DNA of 64,000 nucleotides. Source: Rhodovulum sulfidophilum DSM 1374 (GTDB lineage Bacteria; Pseudomonadota; Alphaproteobacteria; Rhodobacterales; Rhodobacteraceae). Below are positions 16,434-25,829 of the stretch, one piece after another (the first letter of the stretch is position 1; each line of letters starts with the position of its first letter). Both the position numbers and the translations under genes were made by a program. The notes under the pieces were generated by a model. That model saw only the letters and a program-made list of their open reading frames with translations, was not told the origin of the DNA and searched no databases. Location: positions 372,001-436,000 of the forward strand of contig NZ_CP015418.1 of assembly GCF_001633165.1 (NCBI RefSeq). The letters are read 5' to 3'.

Positions 16434-17849
16434 TCAGACCGTCTCGGCCAGCAATTCGCGCACGTCGGTCAAATGCCCCGCGACCGCCGCTGCCGCCGCC
16501 ATGACCGGGCTCATCAGATGGGTGCGCCCGCCCCGGCCCATGCGGCCCTCGAAGTTGCGGTTCGAGGTGGCGGCGCAGCGTTCGCCCGGAGACAGCTGGT
16601 CGGGGTTCATGCCCAGACACATCGAACAGCCGGCAAGCCGCCATTCGAAGCCCGCCTCGGTGAAGACCTTGTCGAGCCCCTCTTCCTCGGCCTGCGCCCG
16701 CACGAGCCCCGAGCCCGGCACGACCATGCCGCGCAAGCCCGGCGCCAGTTTCTTGCCCTTGAGGATTTCGGCCGCGGCGCGCAGATCCTCGATCCGGCCA
16801 TTGGTGCAGGACCCGATGAAGACCGCATCGACCTTGATCTCGGTCAGCGGCGTGCCCGGCTTCAGGCCCATGTAGTCGAGCGAGCGCCGCGCGGCCTCGA
16901 CCTTGCCGCCCTCGAAATCCTCGGGGGCTGGCACGGTGCCGGTGATCGGCAGCACGTCCTCGGGCGAGGTGCCCCAGGTCACGACCGGCGCGATATCCTC
17001 GCCCCGGATCGTCACGACCTCGTCCCAATGGGCGTCATCGTCGGATTTCAGCGTCTTCCACCAGGCAAGCGCGGCTTCCCATTGCGCGCCCTTCGGCGCA
17101 TGGGGGCGGCCCTTGACATAGTCGAAGGTGGTCTCGTCGGGCGCGATCAGGCCCGCGCGCGCGCCGCCCTCGATCGCCATGTTGCAGACCGTCATCCGGC
17201 CTTCCATCGACAGCGCGCGGATCGCCTCGCCGCAATATTCGATGACATAGCCGGTGCCGCCCGCGGTGCCGGTCCGGCCGATCACCGCAAGGGTGATGTC
17301 CTTGGCCGTGACGCCTGGCGGCAGCGTGCCGGTGATCTCGACCTTCATGTTCTTCGATTTCTTCTGGATCAGCGTCTGGGTGGCCAGAACATGTTCGACC
17401 TCGGAGGTGCCGATCCCGTGCGCCAGCGCCCCGAAGGCGCCATGGGTCGCGGTATGGCTGTCGCCGCAGACCACGGTCATGCCGGGCAGGGTCCAGCCCT
17501 GTTCGGGACCGACGATATGCACGATCCCCTGCCGGATATCCGAGACGGGATAGTAGTTGACGCCGAATTCGCGCGCATTCCTGTCGAGCGCCTCGACCTG
17601 GATGCGGCTTTCCTCGTTGTCGATCTTGGTGTCGCGCCCTTCGGTGGTGGGCACGTTGTGATCGGGCACGGCGATGGTCTTTTCGGGCGCGCGCACGGTG
17701 CGGCCCGTCATCCTGAGCCCTTCGAAGGCTTGCGGGCTCGTCACCTCATGCACGAGATGGCGGTCGATATACAGAAGACAGGTGCCGTCCTCGGCCTGGT
17801 CGACCAGGTGGGCATCCCACAGCTTGTCATAGAGGGTCTTGCCGGTCAT
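16434..17849 (-). CDS. leuC: 3-isopropylmalate dehydratase large subunit
   Basis: A 471-residue aconitase-superfamily protein beginning [18 protein letters not shown]. The 4Fe-4S cluster cysteines are in FIGSCTNGR and in GCSMCLGMN. Active-site segments [20 protein letters not shown] and [10 protein letters not shown] are intact. It forms the LeuCD isomerase with the small subunit encoded downstream. GGAG precedes the start by nine bases. An ATG 30 bases upstream would add ten residues not typical of LeuC. Confidence 0.97.
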   Translation of the reverse strand: MTGKTLYDKLWDAHLVDQAEDGTCLLYIDRHLVHEVTSPQAFEGLRMTGRTVRAPEKTIAVPDHNVPTTEGRDTKIDNEESRIQVEALDRNAREFGVNYYPVSDIRQGIVHIVGPEQGWTLPGMTVVCGDSHTATHGAFGALAHGIGTSEVEHVLATQTLIQKKSKNMKVEITGTLPPGVTAKDITLAVIGRTGTAGGTGYVIEYCGEAIRALSMEGRMTVCNMAIEGGARAGLIAPDETTFDYVKGRPHAPKGAQWEAALAWWKTLKSDDDAHWDEVVTIRGEDIAPVVTWGTSPEDVLPITGTVPAPEDFEGGKVEAARRSLDYMGLKPGTPLTEIKVDAVFIGSCTNGRIEDLRAAAEILKGKKLAPGLRGMVVPGSGLVRAQAEEEGLDKVFTEAGFEWRLAGCSMCLGMNPDQLSPGERCAATSNRNFEGRMGRGGRTHLMSPVMAAAAAVAGHLTDVRELLAETV

Positions 17850-17905
17850 GGAATTCTCCGCGGCTATGTCACTTGGCAAATGGAGAAACGGGTGCAGGCG
17901 CCGCC

Positions 17906-17992
17906 TTATAGGCGGGCGAGCACCGAGCGTGCCGCGCCGAAGAATCGCCAGGGCAGGCGGGCGCGGTCGTCCATGTCGAAGACGCGTTTCAT
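17906..17992 (-). CDS. Possible 28-codon frame upstream of leuC
   Basis: A short frame [20 protein letters not shown] ending in a RSVLARL tail lies 57 bases ahead of leuC, with AAAGGAG twelve bases before its ATG. It ends at an inverted GGCGGCGCC sequence before the leuC ribosome-binding site. It could be a small protein or a leader peptide, but it has only three leucine codons and no leucine run, so leu attenuation is not obvious. Evidence is weak. Confidence 0.3.
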   Translation of the reverse strand: MKRVFDMDDRARLPWRFFGAARSVLARL

Positions 17993-18254
17993 AAAAGCGG
18001 GATACTCCTTTGCCCGGGGCCGATCAAGGGCAAGCGCATGCCGGGGCGGCAGGTCACGCTGACGATATAGGCATACCGAGGGCTCTTCGCCCCATATTTA
18101 GTGTCCAATGACAAAATGCATGACGCCACGAAGGGAAAACGCGCATTTTTGTTGCATGTCGTTCCGGAGCCTCCCGAAGGCCACCAACACAGGCACCACG
18201 ACCGGGCGGCTCGCCTCCGCTGCCAGGCTCAGCTCCGCGCCCGCCACCATCCGA
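17993..18254. other. Intergenic region between the leu and mscS units, no gene seen
   Basis: I find no convincing gene here. The AT-rich stretch around 18090-18125 (CATATTTAGTGTCCAATGAC) is the most likely place for the leuC promoter on the minus strand. The rest, up to the MITE-like repeat at 18255, shows no family similarity. Likewise 18419-18586 between the repeat and mscS holds only its leader. Confidence 0.4.
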
Positions 18255-18418
18255 TACTGTTGAAAAACTCGCTTGCGAGGTCTCAGAGCACAAGCTCATG
18301 GGACATGGCTCCGCTTTTCTGCGACCCCGCCTCGTAGACGGACCTTTTCTGCCGCTGTGAAGAACGGGGCTCCAACCTCAGGCGACACCTCAACCGCTGC
18401 CGGAGCTTTTCAACCCAA
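18255..18418. repeat. MITE-like 164-bp repeat, copy A
   Basis: A 164-bp non-coding element framed by inverted ends: TACTGTTGAAAAACTC at the left and the complement of TTGGGTTGAAAAGCTC at the right. Copy B at 47579-47742 has the same length and about 85 percent identity by eye. There is no transposase. Flanking target duplication is not clear for this copy, so it may be the older one. Confidence 0.7.
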
Positions 18419-18586
18419 TCCTCCATAAGCGGACCGTGACGCCGAAAGGCGGCAAGGGGAAAGGTGAACGGCAGACCCCGGTCGCCTGCACCCTCTCCGC
18501 CACGTGGACGCCCGCGCCTGCGATCCGCTGCATGCAGCCTTTGGCTTTTTGCCCACCTGACCTAATCTGGGAAAAAAGGAGCCCCC

Positions 18587-19942
18587 ATGGAGAGCGATCC
18601 CTCCCCGATCCTGCAAGAGCTGCAAATGCTGGCCGAGCAGGCCCGGGGCTTCGGACAGAGCCTCACCCGCCCGGGCTGGCGGATGTATCAGATCGGCATC
18701 CTGCTGGGGCTTTTCGCGCTGGCCCAGATCGGGGCCTGGATGTTTTACCGGCGGCTTTACGGCTGGCTGCGGGCGCGCGAGGGCTGGCCGATCTGGCGTT
18801 TCCGCACCGCGCTGATCCTGCTGCGCCGGCTCCGGATCATCCTGCTGGTGATACTGGCCTGGATCACGGTCTGGGCGATGCGCGAGCTGACATGGCCGTC
18901 GCGCAGCTATCTGGTGGCCATCGGCGCGACCCTGGCCTCGGCCTGGCTTTTCGTCGGCCTGGCCGCGCGACTGGTGCGCAACCCCTTCCTGCGGCGGCTC
19001 GTGACCTGGGGGCTCTGGGTCTATGTCACGCTTTACGTCATCGGCCTGGACGACGAGGCCGCGGCCGTGCTCGACTCGCTCCGGCTCGGCATGGGCGATC
19101 TGCACCTCTCGGCGCTGACCCTGATCAGGGCCGCGGTGGTGACCGGCGTGCTCTTCACCGGCGCCCGGCTGATCGCCACCACCTCGGCCGCGCGCATCCG
19201 GCGCGACGACGACATCTCGCCCTCGATGCGGGTGCTGATCGTCAAGATCCTGCAGATGAGCCTTTACGGCGCCGCGGTCTTCCTCGGGCTCAAGCTGGCC
19301 GGGTTCGACCTAACCGGCCTGGCCGTGCTGTCGGGCGCGATCGGGGTCGGGCTCGGCTTCGGGCTGCAGAAAGTGGTCTCGAACCTCGTCTCGGGCGTGA
19401 TCATCCTGCTCGACAAGTCGATCAAGCCAGGCGACGTGATCTCGCTTGGCGATACCTTCGGCTGGATCAACGCGCTCGGCGCGCGCTATGTCTCGGTCGT
19501 CACCCGCGAGGGCAAGGAATACCTCATTCCGAACGAGGATCTGATCACCAGCCAGGTGGTCAACTGGTCCCATTCCAACGAATTCGTCCGGCTCGACATC
19601 TTCTTCGGCACCTCCTATGGCGACGACCCGCATCTGGTGCGCAGGCTGGCGGTCGAGGCCGCCGCCGGGGTCGACCGGGTGCTGGCCGAGCGCCCGCCGG
19701 TCTGCCATGTGGTGGGCTTCGGCGACAGCTCGGTCGATTTCATCCTGCGATTCTGGATCGTCGACCCGAGCGAAGGCCTGACCAATGTGCGCGGCGCGGT
19801 GTTCCTCGCGCTCTGGGATGCGTTCAAGGCCAATGGCGTCACCATTCCCTTCCCGCAGCGCGAGGTGACGGTTCTGCCCGGCAGCCGGCTTGCCGCGGAC
19901 CCTCTGCCCGACACCGTTTCCGACGACCCTCTTCCAGAGTAA
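18587..19942 (+). CDS. Mechanosensitive ion channel of the MscS family
   Basis: A 451-residue membrane protein. An amphipathic N-terminus is followed by about five helices, the last being the pore helix at roughly 225-260 with the Gly/Ala pattern LSGAIGVGLGFGLQKVVSNLVSG, and then the cytoplasmic beta domain beginning IILLDKSIKPGDVISLGD. It should open under osmotic downshock. The start follows an AAAGGAG site nine bases upstream. The gene is larger than E. coli MscS (286) through extra N-terminal helices. A SOUL-domain gene follows after 13 bases. Confidence 0.92.
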   Translation: MESDPSPILQELQMLAEQARGFGQSLTRPGWRMYQIGILLGLFALAQIGAWMFYRRLYGWLRAREGWPIWRFRTALILLRRLRIILLVILAWITVWAMRELTWPSRSYLVAIGATLASAWLFVGLAARLVRNPFLRRLVTWGLWVYVTLYVIGLDDEAAAVLDSLRLGMGDLHLSALTLIRAAVVTGVLFTGARLIATTSAARIRRDDDISPSMRVLIVKILQMSLYGAAVFLGLKLAGFDLTGLAVLSGAIGVGLGFGLQKVVSNLVSGVIILLDKSIKPGDVISLGDTFGWINALGARYVSVVTREGKEYLIPNEDLITSQVVNWSHSNEFVRLDIFFGTSYGDDPHLVRRLAVEAAAGVDRVLAERPPVCHVVGFGDSSVDFILRFWIVDPSEGLTNVRGAVFLALWDAFKANGVTIPFPQREVTVLPGSRLAADPLPDTVSDDPLPE

Positions 19943-19955
19943 GGAGCCCTGACCG

Positions 19956-20549
19956 ATGCGCCTTTCCGCCTTTCCGACCGGACTTGTCCTCGCCGGCGCC
20001 CTGCTCGCGGGCGGCCTTGCCCGCGCCGAGACCTATCGCGGCTATCCCGAAGTGCCCTACAGCGTCGAGCGCCAGGCCGGAGCCTTCGAGCTGCGCCGCT
20101 ATCCGGCCCGCACCATCGCCGAAGTGGTCGTCGACGGGACGCGCTTTGCCGCCATCAATCGCGGCTTCAGCGAATTGGCGCATTATATCTTCGGCGAGAA
20201 TGCCGCAGGCGAAAAGATCGCCATGACCGTGCCGGTCGGCCAGACCCGAACCGATCTGGGCTGGGCGATCCGCTTCACCATGCCCGAGGGCGCGGCGCCC
20301 GAGACCCTGCCCGAGCCCACCGAATCCTGGGTCAGGCTGCGTCGTCTGCCGCCCGAAACCCTTCTGGTGGCACGCTTTTCCGGCCGCGCCACGGCCGAGA
20401 GGCTGAATGCCGCCGGGCGCGAACTGGTGGCCGAGGCCAAGGCGCAGGGGCTGCGCCTGAGCGGGCCTGCGCGGCTGATGTTCTACGACGACCCCTTCAC
20501 GATGCCCTGGAACCGGCGCAACGAGGTCGCCTATCCGGTGGCACGATGA
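19956..20549 (+). CDS. SOUL-domain haem-binding protein, exported
   Basis: A 197-residue protein with a Sec signal peptide (residues 1-24, ending LARA before ETYRG). The rest is one SOUL/HBP domain: YSVERQAGAFELRRYPARTIAEV, the FSELAHYIFGENAAGEKIAMTVPV segment, and a C-terminal YDDPFTMPWNRRNEVAYPV that is highly typical of the family. SOUL proteins bind haem or related tetrapyrroles, but the bacterial role is undefined. Spacing suggests cotranscription with the channel gene. Confidence 0.9.
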   Translation: MRLSAFPTGLVLAGALLAGGLARAETYRGYPEVPYSVERQAGAFELRRYPARTIAEVVVDGTRFAAINRGFSELAHYIFGENAAGEKIAMTVPVGQTRTDLGWAIRFTMPEGAAPETLPEPTESWVRLRRLPPETLLVARFSGRATAERLNAAGRELVAEAKAQGLRLSGPARLMFYDDPFTMPWNRRNEVAYPVAR

Positions 20550-20706
20550 CGCCGCCCGGCCGCCCTGCGCATTGAGATTTCGGCCATCCGATGCTAAATA
20601 TGTCTCATGCCCAGCGCCGGGGCACCGACGGCGCGCCACGTAGGAGGACAATGTCCTGTCTCACAATCTTGAGGTGGCCTTTGACGGGGCCGCAGCAAAG
20701 GCAGCC

Positions 20707-21075
20707 ATGAGCGGGCTGCTCCCTGATGTGTCGAGCGAAGAGCTCCTCGAACGCATTCTCGCTTCTCTCGACGACGACAAGGCCGAGGACGTGGTCCGGA
20801 TCGACCTGCGCGGCAAGTCCAGCGTGGCCGATTACATGGTCATCTGTTCGGGCCGCTCGACCCGTCAGGTCTCGGCCATCGCCGAAAAGCTGAAGGACCG
20901 GCTCAAGGAAGAGCTGGGCCGCGGCTGCAAGGTCGAGGGCAAGGATCAGGGCGACTGGGTGCTGGTCGATATCGGCGACGTGATCGTCCATGTCTTCCGG
21001 CCCGAGGTGCGCGAGTTCTACCAGCTCGAGAAAATGTGGATGCCCGCCGCGGCAATGGCCCCCGCCCGGGCCTGA
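20707..21075 (+). CDS. rsfS: Ribosome silencing factor RsfS
   Basis: A protein of about 122 residues that binds ribosomal protein L14 and blocks subunit joining in nutrient limitation. The RsfS/Iojap core is clear: ILASLDDDKAEDVVRIDLRG, the ADYMVICSGRSTRQVSAIAE motif, and GDWVLVDIGDVIVHVFRPEVREFYQLEKMW. The ATG at 20707 with AAAGG seven bases upstream is preferred. A GTG at 20674 is in frame and could add eleven residues. The stop overlaps the rlmH start (TGATG). Confidence 0.95.
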   Translation: MSGLLPDVSSEELLERILASLDDDKAEDVVRIDLRGKSSVADYMVICSGRSTRQVSAIAEKLKDRLKEELGRGCKVEGKDQGDWVLVDIGDVIVHVFRPEVREFYQLEKMWMPAAAMAPARA

Positions 21076-21545
21076 TGCGGGTCCATGTCTGCGCCGTGGG
21101 GCGTCTGCGCAAGGGCCCCGAGCGCGACCTGATCGAGGATTACACCGCCCGGTTCGACCGGACGGGCCGCGGCTTGGGTCTCGGCCCGCTGAGCTTTGCC
21201 GAGGTCGAGGACCGCAAGGGCGGCGGCCCCGCCGCCGAAGCCGCGCTGCTGACCCGCGCGCTGCCGCAGGGCGCGGCGATCTGCGCGCTCGACGAGCGTG
21301 GCCGGACCCTCGGCTCGCCCGACCTCGCGGCGCTGCTCGCGCGCTGGCGCGATGCCGGGCGCGGCGATGCGGCCTTCGTGATCGGCGGCGCCGACGGGCT
21401 CGATCCGGCGCTGGTGAGCCGGGCCGAAACGGTGCTGTCCTTCGGCCCGATGGTCTGGCCCCACATGCTGGCTAGGACCATGCTGAGCGAACAGCTTTAC
21501 CGTGCCGCCACCATCCTCGCCGGCCTGCCCTATCATCGCGCCTGA
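21075..21545 (+). CDS. rlmH: 23S rRNA (pseudouridine1915-N3)-methyltransferase RlmH
   Basis: A 156-residue SPOUT methyltransferase that methylates pseudouridine 1915 in helix 69 of 23S rRNA. It begins MRVHVCAVGRLRKGPERDLI. The knotted SAM-binding region shows CALDERGRTL, FVIGGADGLDPAL and the C-terminal SEQLYRAATILAGLPYHRA. The family consensus ends HPYHR, so LPYHR is a small change. It is coupled to rsfS by a TGATG overlap, the standard arrangement. Confidence 0.96.
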   Translation: MRVHVCAVGRLRKGPERDLIEDYTARFDRTGRGLGLGPLSFAEVEDRKGGGPAAEAALLTRALPQGAAICALDERGRTLGSPDLAALLARWRDAGRGDAAFVIGGADGLDPALVSRAETVLSFGPMVWPHMLARTMLSEQLYRAATILAGLPYHRA

Positions 21546-21721
21546 CCTTCTTCCTGATCCAGACACCCGGAAACCGCCCCCGCCGGGATGCGGCCCGCGC
21601 GGAACCACGGGTCCTGATCCCACCCTCTGCCCGGTCATGTGACGGGCCGGCATATAAGCCCGCTGTTGTTCTCGCGCCCCTCGGCTTTTAGAAGGGACTC
21701 AACCGCAGAAGGGCCCTTGCC

Positions 21722-23242
21722 ATGACCACACCGAAACCCGTCGTTCTTTGCATCCTCGACGGCTGGGGCATCGGCCCCACCCATGACGACAATGCCCCGC
21801 TTCTGGCCGAGACGCCGAATTTCGACCGGCTGATGCAGAGCTGCCCGCATTCCGTCCTGACCACTTTCGGACCCGATGTCGGCCTGCCCTCCGGGCAGAT
21901 GGGCAATTCCGAGGTCGGCCATACCAATATCGGCGCCGGCCGGGTGGTGGCGATGGATCTGGGCCAGATCGATCTGGCAATCGAGGATGGCAGCTTCTTC
22001 GCCCGGCCCGCCCTCACCGATTTCATCGGGAAGATGAAGGCCTCGGGCGGGACGGCGCATCTGATAGGGCTTGTCTCCGATGGCGGCGTGCATGGCCATA
22101 TCTCCCATATCCTCGCCGCCGCCCGCTGCATCGCCGAGGCCGGCGTGCCGGTCGCCATCCATGCCCTCACCGATGGCCGCGACGTGCTGCCGCAATCGGC
22201 CGACCGCTTCATCCCCGAGCTTGCACAGGGCCTGCCCGAGGGCGCCCGCATCGCCACCGTGATCGGGCGCTATTACGCCATGGACCGCGACAATCGCTGG
22301 GAGCGGGTGAAGCTTGCCTATCACGCCATGGCCAACGGGCTCGGCGAAGAGGTCGCCAGCGCCGCAGAGGCGGTGCAGAAGGCCTATGACCGCGGCGAGA
22401 CCGACGAGTTCATCCACCCTTCGGTTGTGGCGGGCCATGACGGCATGAAGGATGGCGACGGGCTGTTCTGCCTCAATTTCCGCGCCGACCGCGCCCGCGA
22501 GATCCTGCGTGCCTTCGTCCAGCCCGATTTCGACAATTTCGACACCGGCACCCGGCCCGATTTCGCGGCGGCGCTGGGGATGGTCGAATATTCGGTCGAG
22601 CACAACGCCTGGATGACCACGGTCTTTCCCAAGCGCAAGATCGTCAACACCCTCGGCGAATGGGTGGCAAAGCAGGGACTCCGGCAGTTCCGCCTCGCCG
22701 AGACCGAGAAATACCCCCATGTCACCTTCTTCCTGAATGGCGGCAAGGAAGCGCCCGAGACCGGCGAGGACCGCTTCATGCCCCCGAGCCCCAAGGTCGC
22801 GACCTATGACCTTGCCCCCGAGATGTCGTCCGAGGCGGTCGCCGACAGCCTGGTCGAGGCGATCGAGGCCCGCTACGACCTGATCGTGGTCAATTTCGCC
22901 AATCCCGACATGGTCGGCCATACCGGCATCGTCGCCGCGGCGATGAAGGCCTGCGAGGCGGTCGACAAGGGCCTCGGCCGGGCGCTTGCCGCGCTTGAAG
23001 AGGTCGGCGGCGCCATGATCGTCACCGCCGATCACGGCAATTGCGAGACGATGATCGACCCCGCCACCGGCGGTCCGCATACCGCCCATACGCTGAACCC
23101 GGTGCCGGTGATCCTGTTCGGCGGCCCCGACGGCGCGCGGCTCCGCGACGGCCGGCTGGCCGATCTGGCACCGACCGTGCTTGCGCTGATGAACCTTCCG
23201 AAACCGCCCGAGATGACGGGCGAGACCCTGATCGGCGCGTGA
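21722..23242 (+). CDS. gpmI: 2,3-bisphosphoglycerate-independent phosphoglycerate mutase
   Basis: A 506-residue alkaline-phosphatase-superfamily enzyme interconverting 3- and 2-phosphoglycerate with two Mn ions. The nucleophile is Ser63 in GQMGNSEVGHTNIGAGR, the first metal aspartate is Asp13 in LDGWGIG, and the C-terminal metal ligands are in NFANPDMVGHTG and VTADHGNCE. Length and all motifs are canonical. The stop overlaps the GTG start of the EnvC-like gene (GTGA). This order with envC, ctpA and rppH is common in Rhodobacterales. Confidence 0.97.
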   Translation: MTTPKPVVLCILDGWGIGPTHDDNAPLLAETPNFDRLMQSCPHSVLTTFGPDVGLPSGQMGNSEVGHTNIGAGRVVAMDLGQIDLAIEDGSFFARPALTDFIGKMKASGGTAHLIGLVSDGGVHGHISHILAAARCIAEAGVPVAIHALTDGRDVLPQSADRFIPELAQGLPEGARIATVIGRYYAMDRDNRWERVKLAYHAMANGLGEEVASAAEAVQKAYDRGETDEFIHPSVVAGHDGMKDGDGLFCLNFRADRAREILRAFVQPDFDNFDTGTRPDFAAALGMVEYSVEHNAWMTTVFPKRKIVNTLGEWVAKQGLRQFRLAETEKYPHVTFFLNGGKEAPETGEDRFMPPSPKVATYDLAPEMSSEAVADSLVEAIEARYDLIVVNFANPDMVGHTGIVAAAMKACEAVDKGLGRALAALEEVGGAMIVTADHGNCETMIDPATGGPHTAHTLNPVPVILFGGPDGARLRDGRLADLAPTVLALMNLPKPPEMTGETLIGA

Positions 23243-24420
23243 GACGGGCGGGCGGTCCGGGGCGTGCCCTTCTGATCGCCTGGGCCGTTCTGGCCGGGCT
23301 GCCCGGCCCGTTTTCCGGCCCTTTTTCCTCGGGCCCGGCCCTGGCCGCCAGCGCCGATCCGGCCGAGACCGCGCGCGAGGCGGCCACAGCTCTTCGCGCG
23401 GCGGCCGAACGGCTTCGGGCCGCGGGCGGGGCCCGTGACCGGGTCGCGGCCCTGACCGGGACCGTCCGTGCCTATGAGGAAGGGCTGACCGCGCTGCGCG
23501 AGGGGCTGCGGCGCGCGGCCCTGCGCGAACAGACCATCGCCGCCGTTCTCGATGCCCGGCGCGAGGAGATCGCCCGGCTGGTCGGTGTGCTTGCAGGCAT
23601 CGAGCGCAATCCCGAGACACTGGTCCTTCTGCATCCGACCGGACCGCTCGGCGCGGCGCGGGCGGGCATGATGCTGGGCGAGGTGACCCCGGCGCTGCAG
23701 GCCGAGGCCGAAGCCTTGCGTCGCCAGATGGACGAAGTCGCGCTGATCCGCGCCCTGCAGGAAAGCGCGGCCGACGACCTGGCCGCGGGGCTTGCGGGGG
23801 TGCAGACCGCCCGCACCGAGCTCAGCCAGGCCATCGCCGAGCGCCGCGACCTGCCGCAGCGCTTTGCCGCCGATCCCGAGCGGCTGTCCCATCTCGCGCT
23901 CAGCAGCGAGACGCTGGACGGCTTTGCCGAAGGGCTGGCTCAGGTCGGGGGGATGGCGCCCGAAGGCAGCGCGCCTCCGGGCTTCGAGGCGTTGCGCGGA
24001 ACGCTGCCGCTGCCGGTCGAGGGCACCGTGCTGCGCGGCTTCGAACAGGCCGACGCCGCAGGCATCGAGCGCCCCGGGCTGGTGCTGGCGACCCGGCCGC
24101 TGGCGCTGGTGACGACGCCGGTCGCGGCCACGATCCGTTATCGCGGGCCGCTGCTCGACTACGGAAATGTGATGGTGCTGGAACCCGCCGAAGGCTATCT
24201 GCTGGTGCTTGCCGGTATGGCGCAGGTCTATGGTGGCGAGGGGCAGGTCCTGCCCGGCGGCGCGCCGGTCGGGCTCATGGGCGGCGCCGATCCCAACAGG
24301 GCGGCGTTTCTGGACGCGGCGGCAGAAGGCGGTGGCAATGACCGGCCGGAAACGCTTTATATGGAATTGAGACAGGGCGGCAGCCCCGTGGACCCGGCGC
24401 CGTGGTTCGCGCGACAGTAA
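23239..24420 (+). CDS. EnvC-like murein hydrolase activator with a degenerate LytM domain
   Basis: A 393-residue exported protein starting at the GTG at 23239 inside the gpmI stop. After a hydrophobic signal (to about residue 35) come two coiled-coil stretches, roughly 40-215, rich in Ala, Glu and Arg, then a C-terminal M23/LytM domain from about 255. The metal histidines and aspartate of active M23 peptidases are missing (the HxH region reads LVLAGM), as in EnvC, which activates amidases instead of cutting peptidoglycan. The likely role is activation of cell-separation amidases at the septum. Confidence 0.85.
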   Translation: MRRAGGPGRALLIAWAVLAGLPGPFSGPFSSGPALAASADPAETAREAATALRAAAERLRAAGGARDRVAALTGTVRAYEEGLTALREGLRRAALREQTIAAVLDARREEIARLVGVLAGIERNPETLVLLHPTGPLGAARAGMMLGEVTPALQAEAEALRRQMDEVALIRALQESAADDLAAGLAGVQTARTELSQAIAERRDLPQRFAADPERLSHLALSSETLDGFAEGLAQVGGMAPEGSAPPGFEALRGTLPLPVEGTVLRGFEQADAAGIERPGLVLATRPLALVTTPVAATIRYRGPLLDYGNVMVLEPAEGYLLVLAGMAQVYGGEGQVLPGGAPVGLMGGADPNRAAFLDAAAEGGGNDRPETLYMELRQGGSPVDPAPWFARQ

Positions 24421-24429
24421 GGATTGAGG

Positions 24430-25785
24430 ATGCCGATGAAGAAATTCGTGGTCGCCGCACTGGGCGGCGTGGTTGCCGGAACGCTCGTCGCCACGCAGGT
24501 GGCCGGCCCGCTTCTGGCCGATGAGGCCAAGTCGAACAGCTCGGTCTACGAACAGCTCGATCTCTTCGGCGACGTGTTCGAGCGGATCCGCTCGCAATAT
24601 GTCGAGGAAGTCGACCCGACCAAACTGATCGAGGCCGCGATCAACGGCATGCTGACCTCGCTCGATCCGCATTCGAGCTACCTGCCGCCGAAGGATTTCG
24701 ACGACATGCAGGTCCAGACCCGCGGCGAATTCGGCGGGCTCGGGATCGAGGTCACCCAGGAGGACGGTTTCGTCAAGGTCGTCTCGCCGATCGACGGCAC
24801 CCCGGCCGAGGAGGCGGGCATCGAGTCGGGCGATTTCATCACTCATGTGAATGGCGAGAGCGTGCTGGGGCTGACGCTTGACGACGCGGTCGAGACCATG
24901 CGCGGCCCGGTCGGCAGCGAGATCGTCATCACCGTGGTCCGCAAGGGCGTCGACGAACCCTTCGATGTCACCATCACCCGCGACACCATCAAGCTGACCG
25001 CGGTGCGGTCGCGGGTCGAGGGCAACACGGTCGTGCTGCGCGTCACCACCTTCAACGACCAGACCTATTCCAATCTCAAGGAGGAATGGAAGAAATCGGT
25101 CGAGGAACTGGACGGCATCGAGAACGTCAACGGCGTCGTGCTCGATCTGCGCAACAATCCCGGCGGGCTGCTGCCGCAGGCGATCAAGGTGTCGGATGCC
25201 TTCCTCGATGCGGGCGAGATCGTCTCGACCCGGGGGCGCGAGCCGCAGGACAGCGACCGCTACAATGCCACCAAGGGTGATCTGACCGGCGGGCTGCCGA
25301 TGGTGGTTCTGATCAATGGCGGCTCGGCCTCTGCCTCGGAAATCGTGGCGGGCGCGCTGAAGGACCATCGCCGGGCCATCGTCGTCGGCACCCGCAGCTT
25401 CGGCAAGGGCTCGGTCCAGACGGTGATGCCGATGAAGGGCGAGGGCGCGATGCGGCTGACCACGGCGCGCTACTACACGCCCTCGGGCCGGTCGATCCAG
25501 GCGCTGGGCGTCTCTCCCGACATCGTGGTGGAACAGCCGCGGCGCGACCGGACAGCCGCAGAGGAGACCGAGGATCAACCCTCGTCTGCGCTGCACATGC
25601 GCTCCGAGGCCGATCTGCGCGGGGCGCTCGACAATGACAGCATGACCGAGGACGAGCGCAAGCAGGCCGAGGAAGAACAGGCCAAGGCCGAAGCCGCCGC
25701 CAAGCTGCGCGAAGAGGATTACCAGCTGGCCTATGCGGTCGACATCCTCAAGGGCCTCTCGGCGCTCGACCCCGAACACAAGTGA
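24430..25785 (+). CDS. ctpA: C-terminal processing peptidase (S41 family)
   Basis: A 451-residue serine protease with an N-terminal membrane anchor or signal (1-30), a PDZ domain at roughly 95-180 ([30 protein letters not shown]) and the S41 core. Ser301 in [14 protein letters not shown] and Lys326 in SFGKGSVQT form the catalytic dyad with the 25-residue spacing seen in Prc. The C-terminus carries a charged coiled stretch [20 protein letters not shown]. It degrades or trims periplasmic proteins, often murein hydrolases, which fits the EnvC neighbour. The ATG at 24430 is favoured by AAGGA upstream. Confidence 0.94.
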   Translation: MPMKKFVVAALGGVVAGTLVATQVAGPLLADEAKSNSSVYEQLDLFGDVFERIRSQYVEEVDPTKLIEAAINGMLTSLDPHSSYLPPKDFDDMQVQTRGEFGGLGIEVTQEDGFVKVVSPIDGTPAEEAGIESGDFITHVNGESVLGLTLDDAVETMRGPVGSEIVITVVRKGVDEPFDVTITRDTIKLTAVRSRVEGNTVVLRVTTFNDQTYSNLKEEWKKSVEELDGIENVNGVVLDLRNNPGGLLPQAIKVSDAFLDAGEIVSTRGREPQDSDRYNATKGDLTGGLPMVVLINGGSASASEIVAGALKDHRRAIVVGTRSFGKGSVQTVMPMKGEGAMRLTTARYYTPSGRSIQALGVSPDIVVEQPRRDRTAAEETEDQPSSALHMRSEADLRGALDNDSMTEDERKQAEEEQAKAEAAAKLREEDYQLAYAVDILKGLSALDPEHK

Positions 25786-25829
25786 CAGGAAGGGAGGGGG
25801 CCGGGTCGCACCGGCCCCGAAGGTATCGG

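Noticed and set aside
17906..17992. Classical leucine attenuator peptide
   Set aside because: The short frame has no run of leucine codons and no terminator with a T tract follows, so only a weak small-gene call was kept.
15012..18062. A plus-strand open frame of about 1000 codons across leuD, hdeD and leuC
   Set aside because: It mirrors well-supported minus-strand genes, has a Arg/Asp/Gly/His-rich composition typical of antisense frames in high-GC DNA, and has no family motif.
23032..25779. A minus-strand open frame of about 915 codons opposite the EnvC-like and ctpA genes
   Set aside because: No domain, no ribosome-binding site, and fully explained by plus-strand genes.
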